Assembly: GCA_021464525.1 (NCBI GenBank)
Contig: JADRCO010000629.1
Coordinates: 1 to 29,283, forward strand
From: Rhizophagus sp. LPA8_4_AMF
Taxonomy: Eukaryota; Glomeromycota; Glomeromycetes; Glomerales; Glomeraceae
Direction: 5' to 3'
Length of the DNA: 29,283 nt
The position numbers were made by a program, and so were the translations under genes. The notes under the pieces were generated by a model, which did not search any database, had not been told where the DNA came from, and was given only the letters and a program-made list of their open reading frames with translations. This document shows, in pieces, positions 1 through 10,235 of this stretch. How positions within the stretch are numbered: the first letter of the stretch is position 1; each line of letters starts with the position of its first letter.

Positions 1-179
1 ATTTATATGCATAAATCATTTCTAAAACTAGTCCGATCAGTTTCAATATCAGTCATGAACTGATTTACCGACTGAAAACATCAAAATGAACAACTTTTTA
101 TCATTACAAATTAATTATGTAACTATATGTAATACTTTTTTAATATAAGATTTTTAGAAATTGGTGTGATAGTGATTAT

Positions 180-295
180 ATGCAAAATGTGACTATATAA
201 GATAGATTTTATATGTAAAAATTTGGGACATTCAACTAAGGTGACTATATAGATGATTGTGACTATAAGGAAGGTGACTATATAGAGAGTTAACT
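180..295. repeat. Clustered GTGACTATATA motif
   Basis: Four near-copies of GTGACTATA(TA) lie near 189, 240, 258 and 274, spaced irregularly. The sequence is AT-rich with no reading frame of note. Such clusters are often found near the ends of DNA transposons, but I see no transposase beside it, so the origin is open. Confidence 0.55.
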
Positions 296-329
296 GTACA
301 TATATTTTTTTAAATTTTCTTTTATATGG

Positions 330-940
330 AAACGTTTCTAACATTTCCTATTTTTTTTTTGTGGGATTTCAGGTATTTGGCTTGGAAAAATGAGAAATGG
401 TAAGTTTTGGAGCATATGCTTCAAAACTTTTAAAAATATTTTTTTGTTTTCTTTTTATTAGGAAATGGTTTAACTGAATGTTTCCTTTCTTTTTTATAGA
501 GGCAGGAATATCTGATACTGGATATGGGTCCTAAACAGTAAGTTTCATATGTTTCATTATGAAACTTCCATTTTTTTTTTATTAGGAAATGTTTACTGAC
601 ATTTTCTTGTTTTTTCTTGTAGGTTCCAGAAGTTTTGAGTTAGCCAGGAACTTGACTTGGTAAGTTTTATTCATTACGAAACATACCTCATTCTTTATTT
701 TTTTAGGAAGCGTTTATTAATATTTTCCTTTTTTTTATAGGATCCATTCGTGTTTCACTTTGGAAAAATGGTAAGTTTCACAATCTTTGCAAGACTTAAA
801 TTTATTGACTTCTTTTAGGAAACATTTGTTAACAATTCCTTTTTTCTTTTTTGTAGGCTTCAGTCAGATTTTTGGAATATGGATCAGATTGTGTAAGTTT
901 TGTTGATGAAACTTTTAATATTTGTGTTTTTTTTATTTGA
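330..940 (+). repeat. Tandem array of intron-like cassettes, about 117-base period
   Basis: Five or more units each hold a short exon-like piece (about 365-399, 500-537, 623-659, 741-770, 857-892) followed by a GTAAGTTT donor. Each then has a hairpin just after the donor, a GGAAA...TTTCC inverted repeat often centred on a TTAAC-like core, a poly-T tract and a TAG acceptor. Intron-like parts are 81-100 bases. The exon-like pieces share a core such as TTTGG(A/C)...AAAATG but do not join into an open frame: one join gives a stop after about 14 codons. I read it as a repeat that carries splice signals, not a protein gene. The last unit loses its 3' half near 940. Confidence 0.7.
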
Positions 941-947
941 AATCCAC

Positions 948-1038
948 CTTGTTATAGTTGTATCACCAGGGGCACTATGTCAATGGAAATTTAGTACATT
1001 GATCGCTTAAAAATCTGTGGCAATCCAATTATAACAAG
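948..1038. repeat. 91-base inverted-repeat element
   Basis: Arms at 948-960 and 1026-1038 match at 12 of 13 positions as inverted copies (CTTGTTATAGTTG against CAATTATAACAAG). The arms sit at the end of the cassette array and at the likely 3' side of the neighbouring SINE. It may be a small MITE or the tail of that SINE. Confidence 0.45.
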
Positions 1039-1039
1039 A

Positions 1040-1502
1040 GGAATTAATTTTTGGACAATTTGACAATTTTACATTATCAGTTGGTCTATGACCTTCTAAA
1101 AGGCCACTAACATATAGTCAGTTAAACTACCACAAAGATATCTCACCTAAGTTTTTAGCATCTATGAACACCATCTAGCCCTAATGGACCCCCAAGATAT
1201 CATTGAGTGATCTTCAGGACAAGAACCATCCCAATGGTATTATAAAGTGACCATCAGAACAGTACAATGGATCTACCATAGAAATGGAGGACACCATAAC
1301 TCTCAGTTAAAATATGCAGCCTAACTGTACATACTGATACATTAAGATGCAGTCCACACTAATCCTTGCCTCCACTTCAACATAATGGTTTGTATGCATG
1401 CAGTATAATTCAGTGCAGATCCCATAGGTAGCAGGGATTGAACCTGCATCCTTACCATAATCAGGCTACTTACGGACTAACCAATGAGCCAGGATGCCTA
1501 AA
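1040..1502 (-). mobile_element. tRNA-derived SINE (3' end uncertain)
   Basis: Read on the minus strand from about 1500, the element starts with a tRNA-like head. An A box (TGGCTCATTGG, 1491-1481) is followed by a B box (GGTTCAATCC, 1444-1435). The B box sits in a perfect T-arm stem GCAGG-loop-CCTGC. This is the internal RNA polymerase III promoter layout of tRNAs and SINEs. A non-tRNA body continues towards 1040 without an open frame. The anticodon arm is not convincing, so it is not a functional tRNA. Target-site duplications were not found by eye. Confidence 0.65.
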
Positions 1503-1934
1503 CTCTACCACTCTGATGAGATAAATATTAACAACATGTTATTACATGAGTGAGTTCAATAATTTTATGGTTAAAACAGCATGTGACTAAGCAAATGGAA
1601 AATATTGTTCTCGGATGTTAAAAATTTATCACATGATACAATACCTTCAAGGTACGTCACGCACATTTCAAAGTAAAGCTTTTTATTATGTTTTTGAATA
1701 ATACATGATAATGAAGTTGGTTGGCAAAAAAAACAATAAATGCAAAAGGAAATTGGGGTAGCGGATATTTCAAGGGAGGAGTTTGCCAAGCACTTATTAA
1801 TTTATCGCTTATATATATCAATGTCAACCCGATTCGGCCATAAAATTTCAAGATCACAAATAGAAAAACTTTTTATCCTGATGCATATCATAACCCACAT
1901 CATTGCATAATCAAAAGTCCGTTGAGGGTAAATC
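1503..1934. other. No gene seen
   Basis: AT-rich sequence between the SINE and the 3' end of the minus-strand gene. Only short frames without homology or splice support occur. I see no feature in it. Confidence 0.5.
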
Positions 1935-1940
1935 TTTATT
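1935..1940 (-). terminator. Polyadenylation signal AATAAA
   Basis: TTTATT on the plus strand reads AATAAA on the minus strand, about 80 bases past the stop codon of the ten-exon gene. The spacing suits a fungal 3' UTR. Confidence 0.45.
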
Positions 1941-2021
1941 GTTTTACATCATTCCAGTACAATACAAATAAAACAGTAATAAACACTAACTAAATCTTAA
2001 TGTTCAGGATGAATTAATTAA

Positions 2022-4550
2022 TTATTTTTTCTTTTTTGATTTCTCTGGTGTTTTTGTGGTTTTCATTTCGTTTTGTGGATCTCGTTCAGGAGTTTTAGAG
2101 GAAACAATCGCACTATCATCCAACTTTAGTGATAGTTCTTTCACAAGACCCTAAAAGAAAATGCCCTTAATAAGTGACAGTGATTCACTAGAAAAATTAA
2201 AACAATGCAAAAAATAAGGCTTACTCTTATATTCCATGCCCAAGAAAGTGCAAGACGTAGTTTGCCATAAGATGAATGTAACAGTGGAAGGCTTAATGAT
2301 TTTAGGAGATGAAGTCGATATACATCACGCTTTTCCATCACATATATTCGAATTTCTGTCATGTATAGCTAATCAAAACAAAATTCAGTATTCCATGCAA
2401 GATCAATTGGATATTGACAAAGGAACTTAAACCTCATCTCACCTGAATTCCGATAGTATAAAGATCTGATGAATCTCTACCTGCACCTCTAAACTTCTCT
2501 AATATATCATCCAATGTGTCTTTAAGCATCCTTGGTAGTTGATACTCATCGGATGCCCACTTTGTAAGGTCATATTTATGTGGGCCACCACATGCCAACC
2601 CACAAACCACTTCTTGCTGATCGATTTTACATAATAAATCCGCTAGATGTCCCCTTTCAAGACGTTCTTCGAGTTTATTTTTATTTTCGTTTCGTCTTCG
2701 ACAACTGGCGACTACCGTAGCTTCTCCCCTAAAAGTGGTTCATGAAAACTTAAATATTTGAGTCTGGGGAACGGGAATAATGAGAAAAATTGAACTTACC
2801 AAGGGACACGACAGAAACTGTTCAATTTTAAAGCACCCTGAAAAATAGGAAGGACGTATTCTCCGAACCATTCTCTTTCTCCACAATCGTTTTGTTGAAT
2901 CGGATTATATTCAGATTCAAAAGCATCTAAACTAAAAGAGATGGTAAATGTTGCTAATGGAAGCTAAACTTGTCAAAAGGTACTTACAATGTTCCGACAG
3001 CACGTTCAACCCAATACAGGGTCTTCTTCCAGTCTTCTTCATGGTATGAAAAATCATCATTATAATCTGGAGCTTTTAATTCCCTTACTTTCTCCCATTT
3101 ATCACGGGATTCGTGAAGCTTGGGTCGCCTCTATCCATATCAATATTTGTGATCAATACCGCTCGAATTTTCCAAATGCACTTTACTTACTCCTTACCTT
3201 CTCACTAGGAGGCCCGAATAGATGGTCACAAATTGATCCAATTTCTTCGTAATATTTGGCATTAGCTGCAGGTGGTCGGTCTTCTATAAGCTCAGCCCAA
3301 AACTTGGGTTCGAACTCTTTTTCTATCCGTGAACAGGGAGTTAAGTCTAAAATGAAGCTGTGCACGAGACTGCACAAAAATAACAATATTTAAAATTATT
3401 CAATAAACGTGATCTTTAGTGGATAACAAAACTTACTCGTATTTAGAGGTTGTTGATTTCACACGGTATTGTTCCATTACCGATATTATATGGGATGAAG
3501 GCAAGTCATCACCAATATCAGAGAATAATCGCTTGTGGGTATTCTTTAACGGTGCTAGCTATAGAGGAGAAGAGATATTAATATTTGATCTCAAAATCGA
3601 ATATCATTTAACTGTTTAATGTAAATAATAACACATAGTCCGAACTTGATAACTAAAAAAATCATACATCATCCTGACTAGCGATTGCATCGTTCGAATC
3701 ACGTTCGGATAGTTCAGAAACAAAAAGCGAATTCTCAGCATCTATAATTATTTCTTCCTCGCTTGACTTAAGCTTCAAGGCTATTCAGAGTAAAGATTAA
3801 ATATGTAATGCAACGTAATGTAATGTAGACGAATATGAATGAATTACCAGGTTTTATATTCTCGCGAGTGGTGTTGGTTAGTGCTTCGTTAAAATCGCAA
3901 TGTAGGTATAACATATTATTAATTATCTTTTGGGAGTTCAAAATAGATGCTTTTCTTAGCGTCTTCATGACTTTAGATTTATCTCTCCAAAAGTTTACTA
4001 CGTCGGGCAAATTCTTTTCTCGCTAAATAAAGTATAGGAAAAAAAAAGAAAAGTTGTTGCTATAACACTTCTGGACGCAACCAAAAGTAAAGTGCACCCG
4101 AATACCCAATGGGGCGCAACCACTTTCGACTCAACGATCGGGGATTCAGACTCGACCTAGCACTTTAAGCAGTTAATAATGGAACCACAACAAGGCACTT
4201 TCCTAGACTCAACTAAGAAATATTCGGACGCGACCTAGCCTGTGCTACGGATCCGAAACTAACGAAATGAACAACACAAAAAAACAGAAATTAAAAGTTT
4301 TAACCTCAAGTGATCCTAAACACTGTGACGCCAGCTGTTGAACGGATTCACTATCACAAGAATTTAATAAGTGGGGGCTTTCGAAAAGCTTTTCCAAACA
4401 GATCCTGTAAGTCCTATGTTCTTCTTCTTTTTTGCCAAAGCTTTCTATAAACACTATGCCCCATTGTAAAAAATCTGCCAGGTTCCATGTTTTGTTTTTC
4501 TCAAAGTAGGCAAGTCTAGACTTCCAGCGTTCGTCTTCTCGTGTGAACAT
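2022..4550 (-). CDS. Ten-exon gene, uncharacterised lineage-specific family protein, 553 aa
   Basis: Exons on the minus strand: 4550-4305, 4022-3848, 3780-3668, 3558-3437, 3369-3198, 3130-2988, 2931-2800, 2728-2443, 2368-2225 and 2150-2022. They sum to 1662 bases (553 codons plus TAA), and every junction keeps frame, which is strong support. The start is ATG at 4550 (MFTREDERWK). Introns are 56-109 bases with GT-AG ends, except intron 1 (282 bases, weak donor GTTAAA). Notable segments are DLVHSFILDL from residue 219, GHLADLL at 394-400, EVVCGLACGGP at 407-417, LPRMLKD at 432-438 and IGIQLYMTEIRIYVM from about 461. The C-terminal tail is Lys-rich (PEKSKKKK), like a nuclear localisation signal. 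I recall this kind of protein as a multicopy family in Rhizophagus with no assigned role. The D398...E407 core followed by the conserved K/D segment recalls PD-(D/E)XK nuclease-like folds, but that is weak inference. No frame breaks are seen, so the copy looks intact. Confidence 0.85.
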
Positions 4551-4887
4551 TATTACCTATTATACGTTCGAAAATACGTTTTATATATATCCCAGAATCG
4601 TTACACAAAAATAACGTGTCAGGGCTCAACATTTAGGAGTTATGCACTTGCACGTGATAACGTTAACGTTAGTTAACTACGGCCAGTTCGTGCTATAATT
4701 ATAAGAATTGGTTAAGACCACCAGAGAACGAAACCCCGTAACTAGCCTGACGTGATAGCCAAGCCGCTCAGGTGGTTGCATCGGCATGAAGACCCGACTT
4801 CTCTCGTTAACACGATTCTAAACGAATATTTACCTTCAGCGCTCCGCCGAGAGCAGAGGCAGCCTTCGCTCATTTTTTGTCCTGTGA
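4551..4887. other. Upstream region of the ten-exon gene
   Basis: It contains no exon I can support. Around 4700-4830 the base composition is less AT-rich than the flanks. The promoter of the minus-strand gene should lie here, but I see no clear TATA box at a useful distance. Confidence 0.35.
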
Positions 4888-5079
4888 GAAGTTTGCAACA
4901 TAAGAGACGAACATGGATATCGTGATAAGCTTGATCGACTTATCGATGAAAAGTCACTTTTACTCCGACGAAAAGTTAAAATCGAAAAGAGATTGAAGTT
5001 ATCAGGGCTTAACTCGGTTTCCCAACCTTTAAACTCTCGTTTGGCCAAAAGCTTCATTATCTTACAATATCAAGTATAA
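4888..5079 (+). pseudogene. Possible coding fragment with charged helix
   Basis: An open plus-strand frame without its own start runs to TAA at 5077-5079. It reads a charged, heptad-like stretch (KLDRLIDEKSLLLRRKVKIE, residues 14-33 of the fragment). It begins just after a GTGAG/AG-like site, so it could be a last exon or a gene relic. There is no supporting upstream exon and no family I recognise. The antisense frame is also open, which weakens the call. Confidence 0.25.
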
Positions 5080-6401
5080 CGACTCCGGATGAGAAAGAAA
5101 AAATATCAAAATATCTCTATATATGGTAAATCTTATGTCATATGGTTACGTGATGCGGCGTATGCGTTGTTTTATATTTATCTCAACGACTTAAAGACCA
5201 AAAATTTCGCTGCGTCAATTGATTTGTATGTAGACATTGACTTTTTTAACTATTGGTAAAAGTAACGGTCTAGCATATTCGGACTAATAATGTATAAAAA
5301 TAAATTCACAGATCGAATCAAATACCGATCAAACCGTACGACCGAAACATCGCGCTGTATGGTGATATAATTTATGAATTTAATCTGAAATTTTAAAATT
5401 TCATTATAAATAAAACATTTACTTATTTATTTTATTTATGAAAAAGCTTTTATTTCGAGATTTAAAAAGATTAATTACAAAAAGGAAATTTATTCTTTGA
5501 CTATCGGTATAATGGTGTATAATAACAATCAGTCGTCAAGACTCAAGAGATTTTATTTATCGAAAGTAGTGATACAATAATTATCAAAATGAATTATCAC
5601 TTTACCGGTTATCACATTACATTTTGTCAAATTTAACGGACTGTTTTATTTTTTAATTAAAAATTCTGGTTTCTTTTCATTAACGACACTATTTATTAAA
5701 AAAATCCTGAAATTCTTTTTATTCCAAATAAACATAAAGCGTTGCAACATCATTCTTAATAATTTATAAAATCATTAATGTTTTGGAAGTTTAAATATAT
5801 ACTGAAAATTCACTGATTTAAATCAGCATAAATTTATTTATTAATTTGTAGCATTGATTTATTAAATTTTATGGTACAACTTATTAATTTCATATTTAAT
5901 TCATTAATTTCTCTGATAATGTATTATGGAACGGATTACCGTATTACTTTTACTATAGATTGTATATACTATATAGGGAATAGTTTCAAGTTTCGTTCAC
6001 ATGTGTGTATTCACCTTCGCCAGTCCTTCACCCACCCAATTTTTGTCTAATAACTCCATATCATCGCATAAATAACATATTTCCGATATAAATTTTAATA
6101 TATTTTGTTATAATAATAATCATATGTTCAAGTAGAATTTTTTATAATGGGTTTCATAATATTTTTACTAATATTTTACCAAGTTATTTTTAAAAGAAAT
6201 TTGTGGTTTTTTGTGTGGTCGACAAATGATCAGCAAGGTGATAGTAAAGTATGTCCACCCTGTTGGGTGAAAAAAGTGGGGACAGAATGAAAAAAAAACG
6301 GAATCTTCGATTCATTGTTTGAAAAGATATTTTTACATTTTGTAACCAATTTACATTACTTTATTTATGATATCATATCATGAAATTGTTGCGCATTTTC
6401 T
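5080..6401. other. No gene seen
   Basis: Very AT-rich, with many short TTTATTTATT and TTAATT tracts. No frame with splice support, RNA gene or clear repeat was found. A short locally less AT-rich patch at about 6000-6040 and another at 6240-6290 have no recognised content. Confidence 0.45.
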
Positions 6402-6684
6402 ATGTATCATAGTGTTAATTATCATGATGGAGCTAGTCATGAAACTGGGAAGGGACGTTCAGATGTTCGATTCTTTCTGATTAACTCAATCATTAACCCA
6501 TTTACTAGCCGAAAAGCGCTAGATCAAATTATTGAAAAGAAATACTGGATGAATCTTCCAAATCATGTCAAAGAAATAATTGAGGTTGGCATTTTCTTCT
6601 ATAAAAAATAGCTTTTGTCTCAGCCCGTTGCCTAAATCATACTTGTTTTTTGAATAGGAAACTGGAAAAAAAAGGAGATATTAA
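6402..6684 (+). CDS. Possible two-exon small protein, about 69 aa
   Basis: Exon 1 (6402-6584) starts at ATG and reads MYHSVNYHDG...HVKEIIE. A 73-base putative intron (6585-6657) has a weak donor GTTGGC and a good acceptor TTTTTTGAATAG. Exon 2 (6658-6684) adds ETGKKRRY and a TAA stop. The residue mix is protein-like, with a basic C-terminus. Without splicing, the frame also closes soon after the donor. I do not recognise a family. It could also be an inner or last exon of a larger decayed gene, since TATGTATCATAG before codon 4 would serve as an acceptor. Confidence 0.35.
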
Positions 6685-7708
6685 ACAGAATTACTGTAAT
6701 ACATGAGCTTTCAACTCTGAAGAGGAAATGATGGAAGAATAGGAGCCATTAATGCACTGCAGATTTACCCCGACTGATAGTGTGTGATAAATGGGATTTT
6801 GCTACTAAAAAATTTGTGTCCCTCCGACACTTACGAAAAATGGCCAGTGATGAATATTTTTCAGGTTTAATACGCTTAATACGCTTAAAGATAATTTAAA
6901 ATTCCTTTCGTCATCATTAACTTTTTAAGAAAAAAGCTAGGTAATAACATTTTATTTAAGTAAAAATGTAATGAATTCAAACTAAGTATTGCAATCAATA
7001 AAAATTGATTCTTTTTTTGTCAGAATCACCAACAAAATTCACTCACGTGAATTTTTGGCTGACATTACGGCACTGCCGGTGACTTTCGGAATAGCCTGTG
7101 ACAACTCGTAAAAACTGTCCTTCAGTGAGATAATTAGAACGATCAAAATAATTGATAATTCAGATAATTTGTCGAACTTTTGAAATTATTGAATTTTTTC
7201 TGGAATTGAATCCTGATTTCTATTTTAATCTCACTATTAATCTTACTTGTATGTATAAGACTAGGCATTTCCTGTGGTTATTGCTATAATTTTTTTCAGG
7301 AATGAGGCATATCTCAGCTTATTTATTTACCTTTAGATTTCTCAGTACTACTTGAATCTAGTTTATCATATTGCAAATTTGTTTAGAACAATTCTAATTT
7401 GTATTAACTAATCATGCTTTTATCATTATTGTGAGTCATTACTATCGTATATAATTATCAGGTGAAGACGAGGGTTACAGAATTTTATGCACGTAACGTA
7501 AATTGGATTCACACATCCAATTTATGTCCGATTTGAAAGTCCAAAAAATGAAAGATTGATGATAAATTCTGACCTAAATCAGAAATAGTATTAATATGTT
7601 TTTTAAGCTACTGCACCGCAAAATAGTAATTTCAAAGCAAGAAAGGTAACGATAGATAATATATAAAGGGACTGAAATTCGAACATTTCTCTTTTCACTA
7701 TACTGTAT
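6685..7708. other. Intergenic, with a Myb-gene leader relic and a repeat-like patch
   Basis: Near 6896-6935 the text CTTTCGTCATCATTAA...TTTTTAAGAAAAAA closely matches the leader just before the ATG at 9223. No coding exon follows here, so this looks like a decayed 5' end of the same family. At about 7020-7110 a locally GC-richer patch holds CACTCACGTGA and GCACTGCCGGTGAC, and resembles a dispersed repeat. No gene is seen elsewhere in the stretch. Confidence 0.35.
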
Positions 7709-7867
7709 ATGATAATATTAAAAAAGTTGAGTAAAGATAAGACAATAAGTCGAAAGAAAGGAAGTGGTCGTCCAAAGAAAATTACTGTCAACATTTCCAA
7801 ATCCCTTGAGCAATATCCTAAGAGATATAATTTTACACATCGTACCTTGTGCAATGCGGTACGGTAA
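7709..7867 (+). pseudogene. Tc1/mariner-type transposase N-terminal fragment
   Basis: A 52-codon frame from ATG at 7709 to TAA at 7865 holds SRKKGSGRPKKIT (residues 14-26), the typical linker between the two helix-turn-helix parts of Tc1/mariner transposases. It is followed by segments that still resemble the second helix-turn-helix (ISKSLEQY, THRTL). The catalytic DDE part is absent: the following sequence is full of stops and shows no transposase motifs. Inverted ends were not found. I read it as a decayed DNA-transposon remnant. Confidence 0.6.
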
Positions 7868-8690
7868 TTCCATTATTCCAACTAAAGTTACCCATAAAAT
7901 TTCCAATTTGGCATTCCTACAGATAATAAAAAACATTCCATCTAAATGATAACCAAGGAACTCATCTAGATTTCAAAGGGAAGGATCCCTGAAAAAAATA
8001 GAGAATTGATCCAAGTTAAACTTTGATTTTACATAATTTATCAGGTTGAAATTAATAAAAATTTTAATACTGGTAATGAGTCACGTGACATTTTACAAAT
8101 CGATATTAATCATCGATTATCATGTTTTAATGTCTATACTTATTGATAATCTTTCATGAATAAAATGCTTCATTAGATTCTTTTTTAGTGAATTTTTATT
8201 CGAAATATGAATTATGAAAGAAATATTAAAGATATTAAATATTTTTCATTCAAACTGACCGAAAATAGAAATGATGAATGAATCATCTCTTTGAAAGTCA
8301 AAGAACTAAATAAGGCAATAGACAATGAGAGTCCAAGGTCCCTTAACTTAAGAATTTAAGAATTTTTTCCCTTGTTTTCTTTTTCTAGTAAGAAAAACTT
8401 TCATCCAATTTTTAATTCAAATACTGTATATATACTTATATTAGATATATATATATATATATATATATATAATACATATTATAATATAAATATATGATAT
8501 TAATCTTAAATTTAAAGAAGTTCCTGACTATATCTATACTGAATTAGATGTATTTTATAAACGTTCATTCAAATAAAAGATATTTACTTACTTAATTAGA
8601 CACGAAATTTCTCAGTCTCCAATCCCCGATCCAAAACACCAAGCTTTATTGTCACCATCACGCCATGTAAGTAATCTTATTTAAATGATG
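7868..8690. other. No gene seen; TA microsatellite inside
   Basis: AT-rich intergenic sequence. A pure (TA)n run lies at about 8444-8470. A short less AT-rich piece near 8600-8670 contains no recognisable gene. Confidence 0.45.
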
Positions 8691-8694
8691 TAAA

Positions 8695-8885
8695 TGAACA
8701 AATAAAAAAAATAAAATAAAATAAATAAAAATGAAAATAAATTAAAATAAATAAAAATGAAAATAATATAAAATAAATAAAAATGAAAATAAAATAAAAT
8801 AAATAAAAATGAAATAAATAAAAATGAAAATAAAATAAAATAAATAAAAATGAAAATGATATGATATAAAATAATAAAATAAACG
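8695..8885. repeat. A-rich minisatellite with AAATAAAAATGAAA core
   Basis: About six imperfect copies of a unit of roughly 25-30 bases built on AAATAAAAATGAAAATAA fill this stretch. Copies differ by small gains or losses of AAATA. It lies about 340 bases upstream of the first Myb-like gene. Confidence 0.75.
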
Positions 8886-9222
8886 TATAAATGTATAAAA
8901 TATATAGCAGGTTGAAATCAATATATCAACTAATGCTTAATACAAAACCTCTAGTATTTAGAAATCTCAATATTTAGAATATTAGAACGCTCGAAGAAAG
9001 ATTATTTTTTTAATGTCGTACAGTAATAAATAATGAAAGGCAGATCATTCTTCAAGTTCGTGGGAATTAAATATAAATACCTTGGAACTTTCCTTTTTTC
9101 TTTTTTCTTTCTTTTTTTTTCATTATCTACTTTCTTTTTTAATCAAAACTTCTGTTTTTCAACCAATTTCGCTACAATCAATAAAATTCTTTTCGTCATC
9201 ATTAATATTTTAAGAAAAAAAA

Positions 9223-10116
9223 ATGAGATTATTATCTGAAGAAGAAGTAAGTAAAAAAAAAATTAGTTAAAATCTGATAATAATGCAACATTTCATGTGA
9301 GAGTTAAAAATAATGACCTTTCGTTGGCAAATCAAGTAGTTCGTACAAAAAGTTATGCTATGTCTATCCAGTGTCTATCCACTATCCAAATAATTACATT
9401 CTTACAAAAGATCAAATCAACCTATGACACGTTAAGTCCCGTTATTTTTCTATAAAAAGAAATCATTAATTAATAAAAAATATTATACGTGTATTTTTTT
9501 CTTCATAGAGGGAAATTTTTTTAGATGGTATGGTTGAGTTAAGACGAATTGGACGTCGTAACCCATTCGTAATAATGGCTGAAGTCTTACCTCAATTCAA
9601 TGCTCGGCAACTTAATAACTATTGGCGTAACTATCTAGATCCTGACTGTGAGTATAATATATTTTTTACCCGAATTTTTTTAAATCAATTAAATCAATTA
9701 AATTTTTTCTCTCTTTCTCTTTATTAGTATGTTACTATGATTTGGATGACGAGGAAAAACAATTTATTGATGGTTGGATTTCACACAATAGAATAGGAGA
9801 TGGTGTCATCGAATGGAAAAATCTACGACAAGATTTAAAAAATCAATTTGGTTTTTTACGACCTGAGAATATGGTAAAAAATTACTGGTATTCAAAACAA
9901 AGACGAATTGTTGGAACTGGAATTGCTGGGGCAGCAGGAACTGCTGAAGCGATTGTATTACCTCCCATATCTTTTATTTTGAATTTTCCCTTTGACCCTA
10001 ACAATCCTAATGTGGTTCTTCCGCCCATTCATAATCAACATCAAGGTGATTTTGTATTACCCACTTTGCAGCCATATTTTAAACAAGATGAGTACAAATT
10101 CTTGGTCCGCATATAG
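9223..10116 (+). CDS. Two-repeat Myb-like protein, 183 aa (copy 1)
   Basis: Exons 9223-9246, 9509-9647 and 9728-10116 total 552 bases and join in frame. The 24-base first exon (MRLLSEEE) ends at GTAAGT. The second exon donor is GTGAGT. Repeat 1 covers about residues 4-55 and ends NARQLNNYWRNYLDPD, matching the helix 3 and linker of Myb R2 (pattern W-x-N-x-L-x-P). Repeat 2 covers about 61-113 and ends in ENMVKNYWYSKQRR, like Myb R3 helix 3. The Pro-rich tail (VLPPI, FVLPTLQPYF) resembles that of the copy at 13505. Tandem Myb repeats bind DNA, so a nuclear regulator is the likely role. Intron 1 is long (262 bases). Which DNA it binds is unknown. Confidence 0.8.
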
Positions 10117-10129
10117 AGTATGTTTGTAA

Positions 10130-10195
10130 TTAGTAGTAGTAGTAGTAGTAGTAATAATAATAATAATAGTAATAATAATAATAATAACAATAATA
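10130..10195. repeat. GTA/ATA trinucleotide microsatellite
   Basis: A run of TAG/TAA repeats starts a few bases after the stop of the first Myb-like gene, so it lies in its 3' UTR. Confidence 0.9.
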
Positions 10196-10228
10196 TTGTA
10201 TAAAATTATTCATCCAAAAGAAAAAAAT

Positions 10229-10234
10229 AATAAA
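10229..10234 (+). terminator. Polyadenylation signal AATAAA
   Basis: AATAAA lies about 113 bases past the stop of the Myb-like gene at 9223-10116, at a plausible distance for its 3' end. Confidence 0.4.
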
Positions 10235-10235
10235 C

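Noticed and set aside
340..900. A protein gene made of microexons
   Set aside because: Joined in sequence, the exon-like pieces meet stop codons quickly and the unit repeats with a fixed period, so it is treated as a repeat.
1435..1502. A functional tRNA gene
   Set aside because: The A box, B box and T-arm are present, but the anticodon arm and acceptor pairing are not convincing and a long non-tRNA body follows, so a SINE fits better.
2236..2430. Plus-strand frame over the ten-exon gene
   Set aside because: It overlaps a well-supported minus-strand exon (2368-2225) and an intron; there is no splice or homology support on the plus strand.
2989..3252. Plus-strand frame of 87 codons
   Set aside because: Shadow of the minus-strand exons at 3130-2988 and 3369-3198, which join in frame with the rest of that gene.
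7603..7936. Two minus-strand hydrophobic frames
   Set aside because: They are antisense to the transposase fragment, with composition typical of AT-rich non-coding DNA.
8695..8885. CRISPR-like array
   Set aside because: The units are low-complexity A-rich copies without unique spacers, and the genome is eukaryotic.
9033..9239. Phe-rich plus-strand frame before the Myb-like gene
   Set aside because: It is a low-complexity T-rich stretch that runs into the leader and first exon of the gene at 9223 in another frame.
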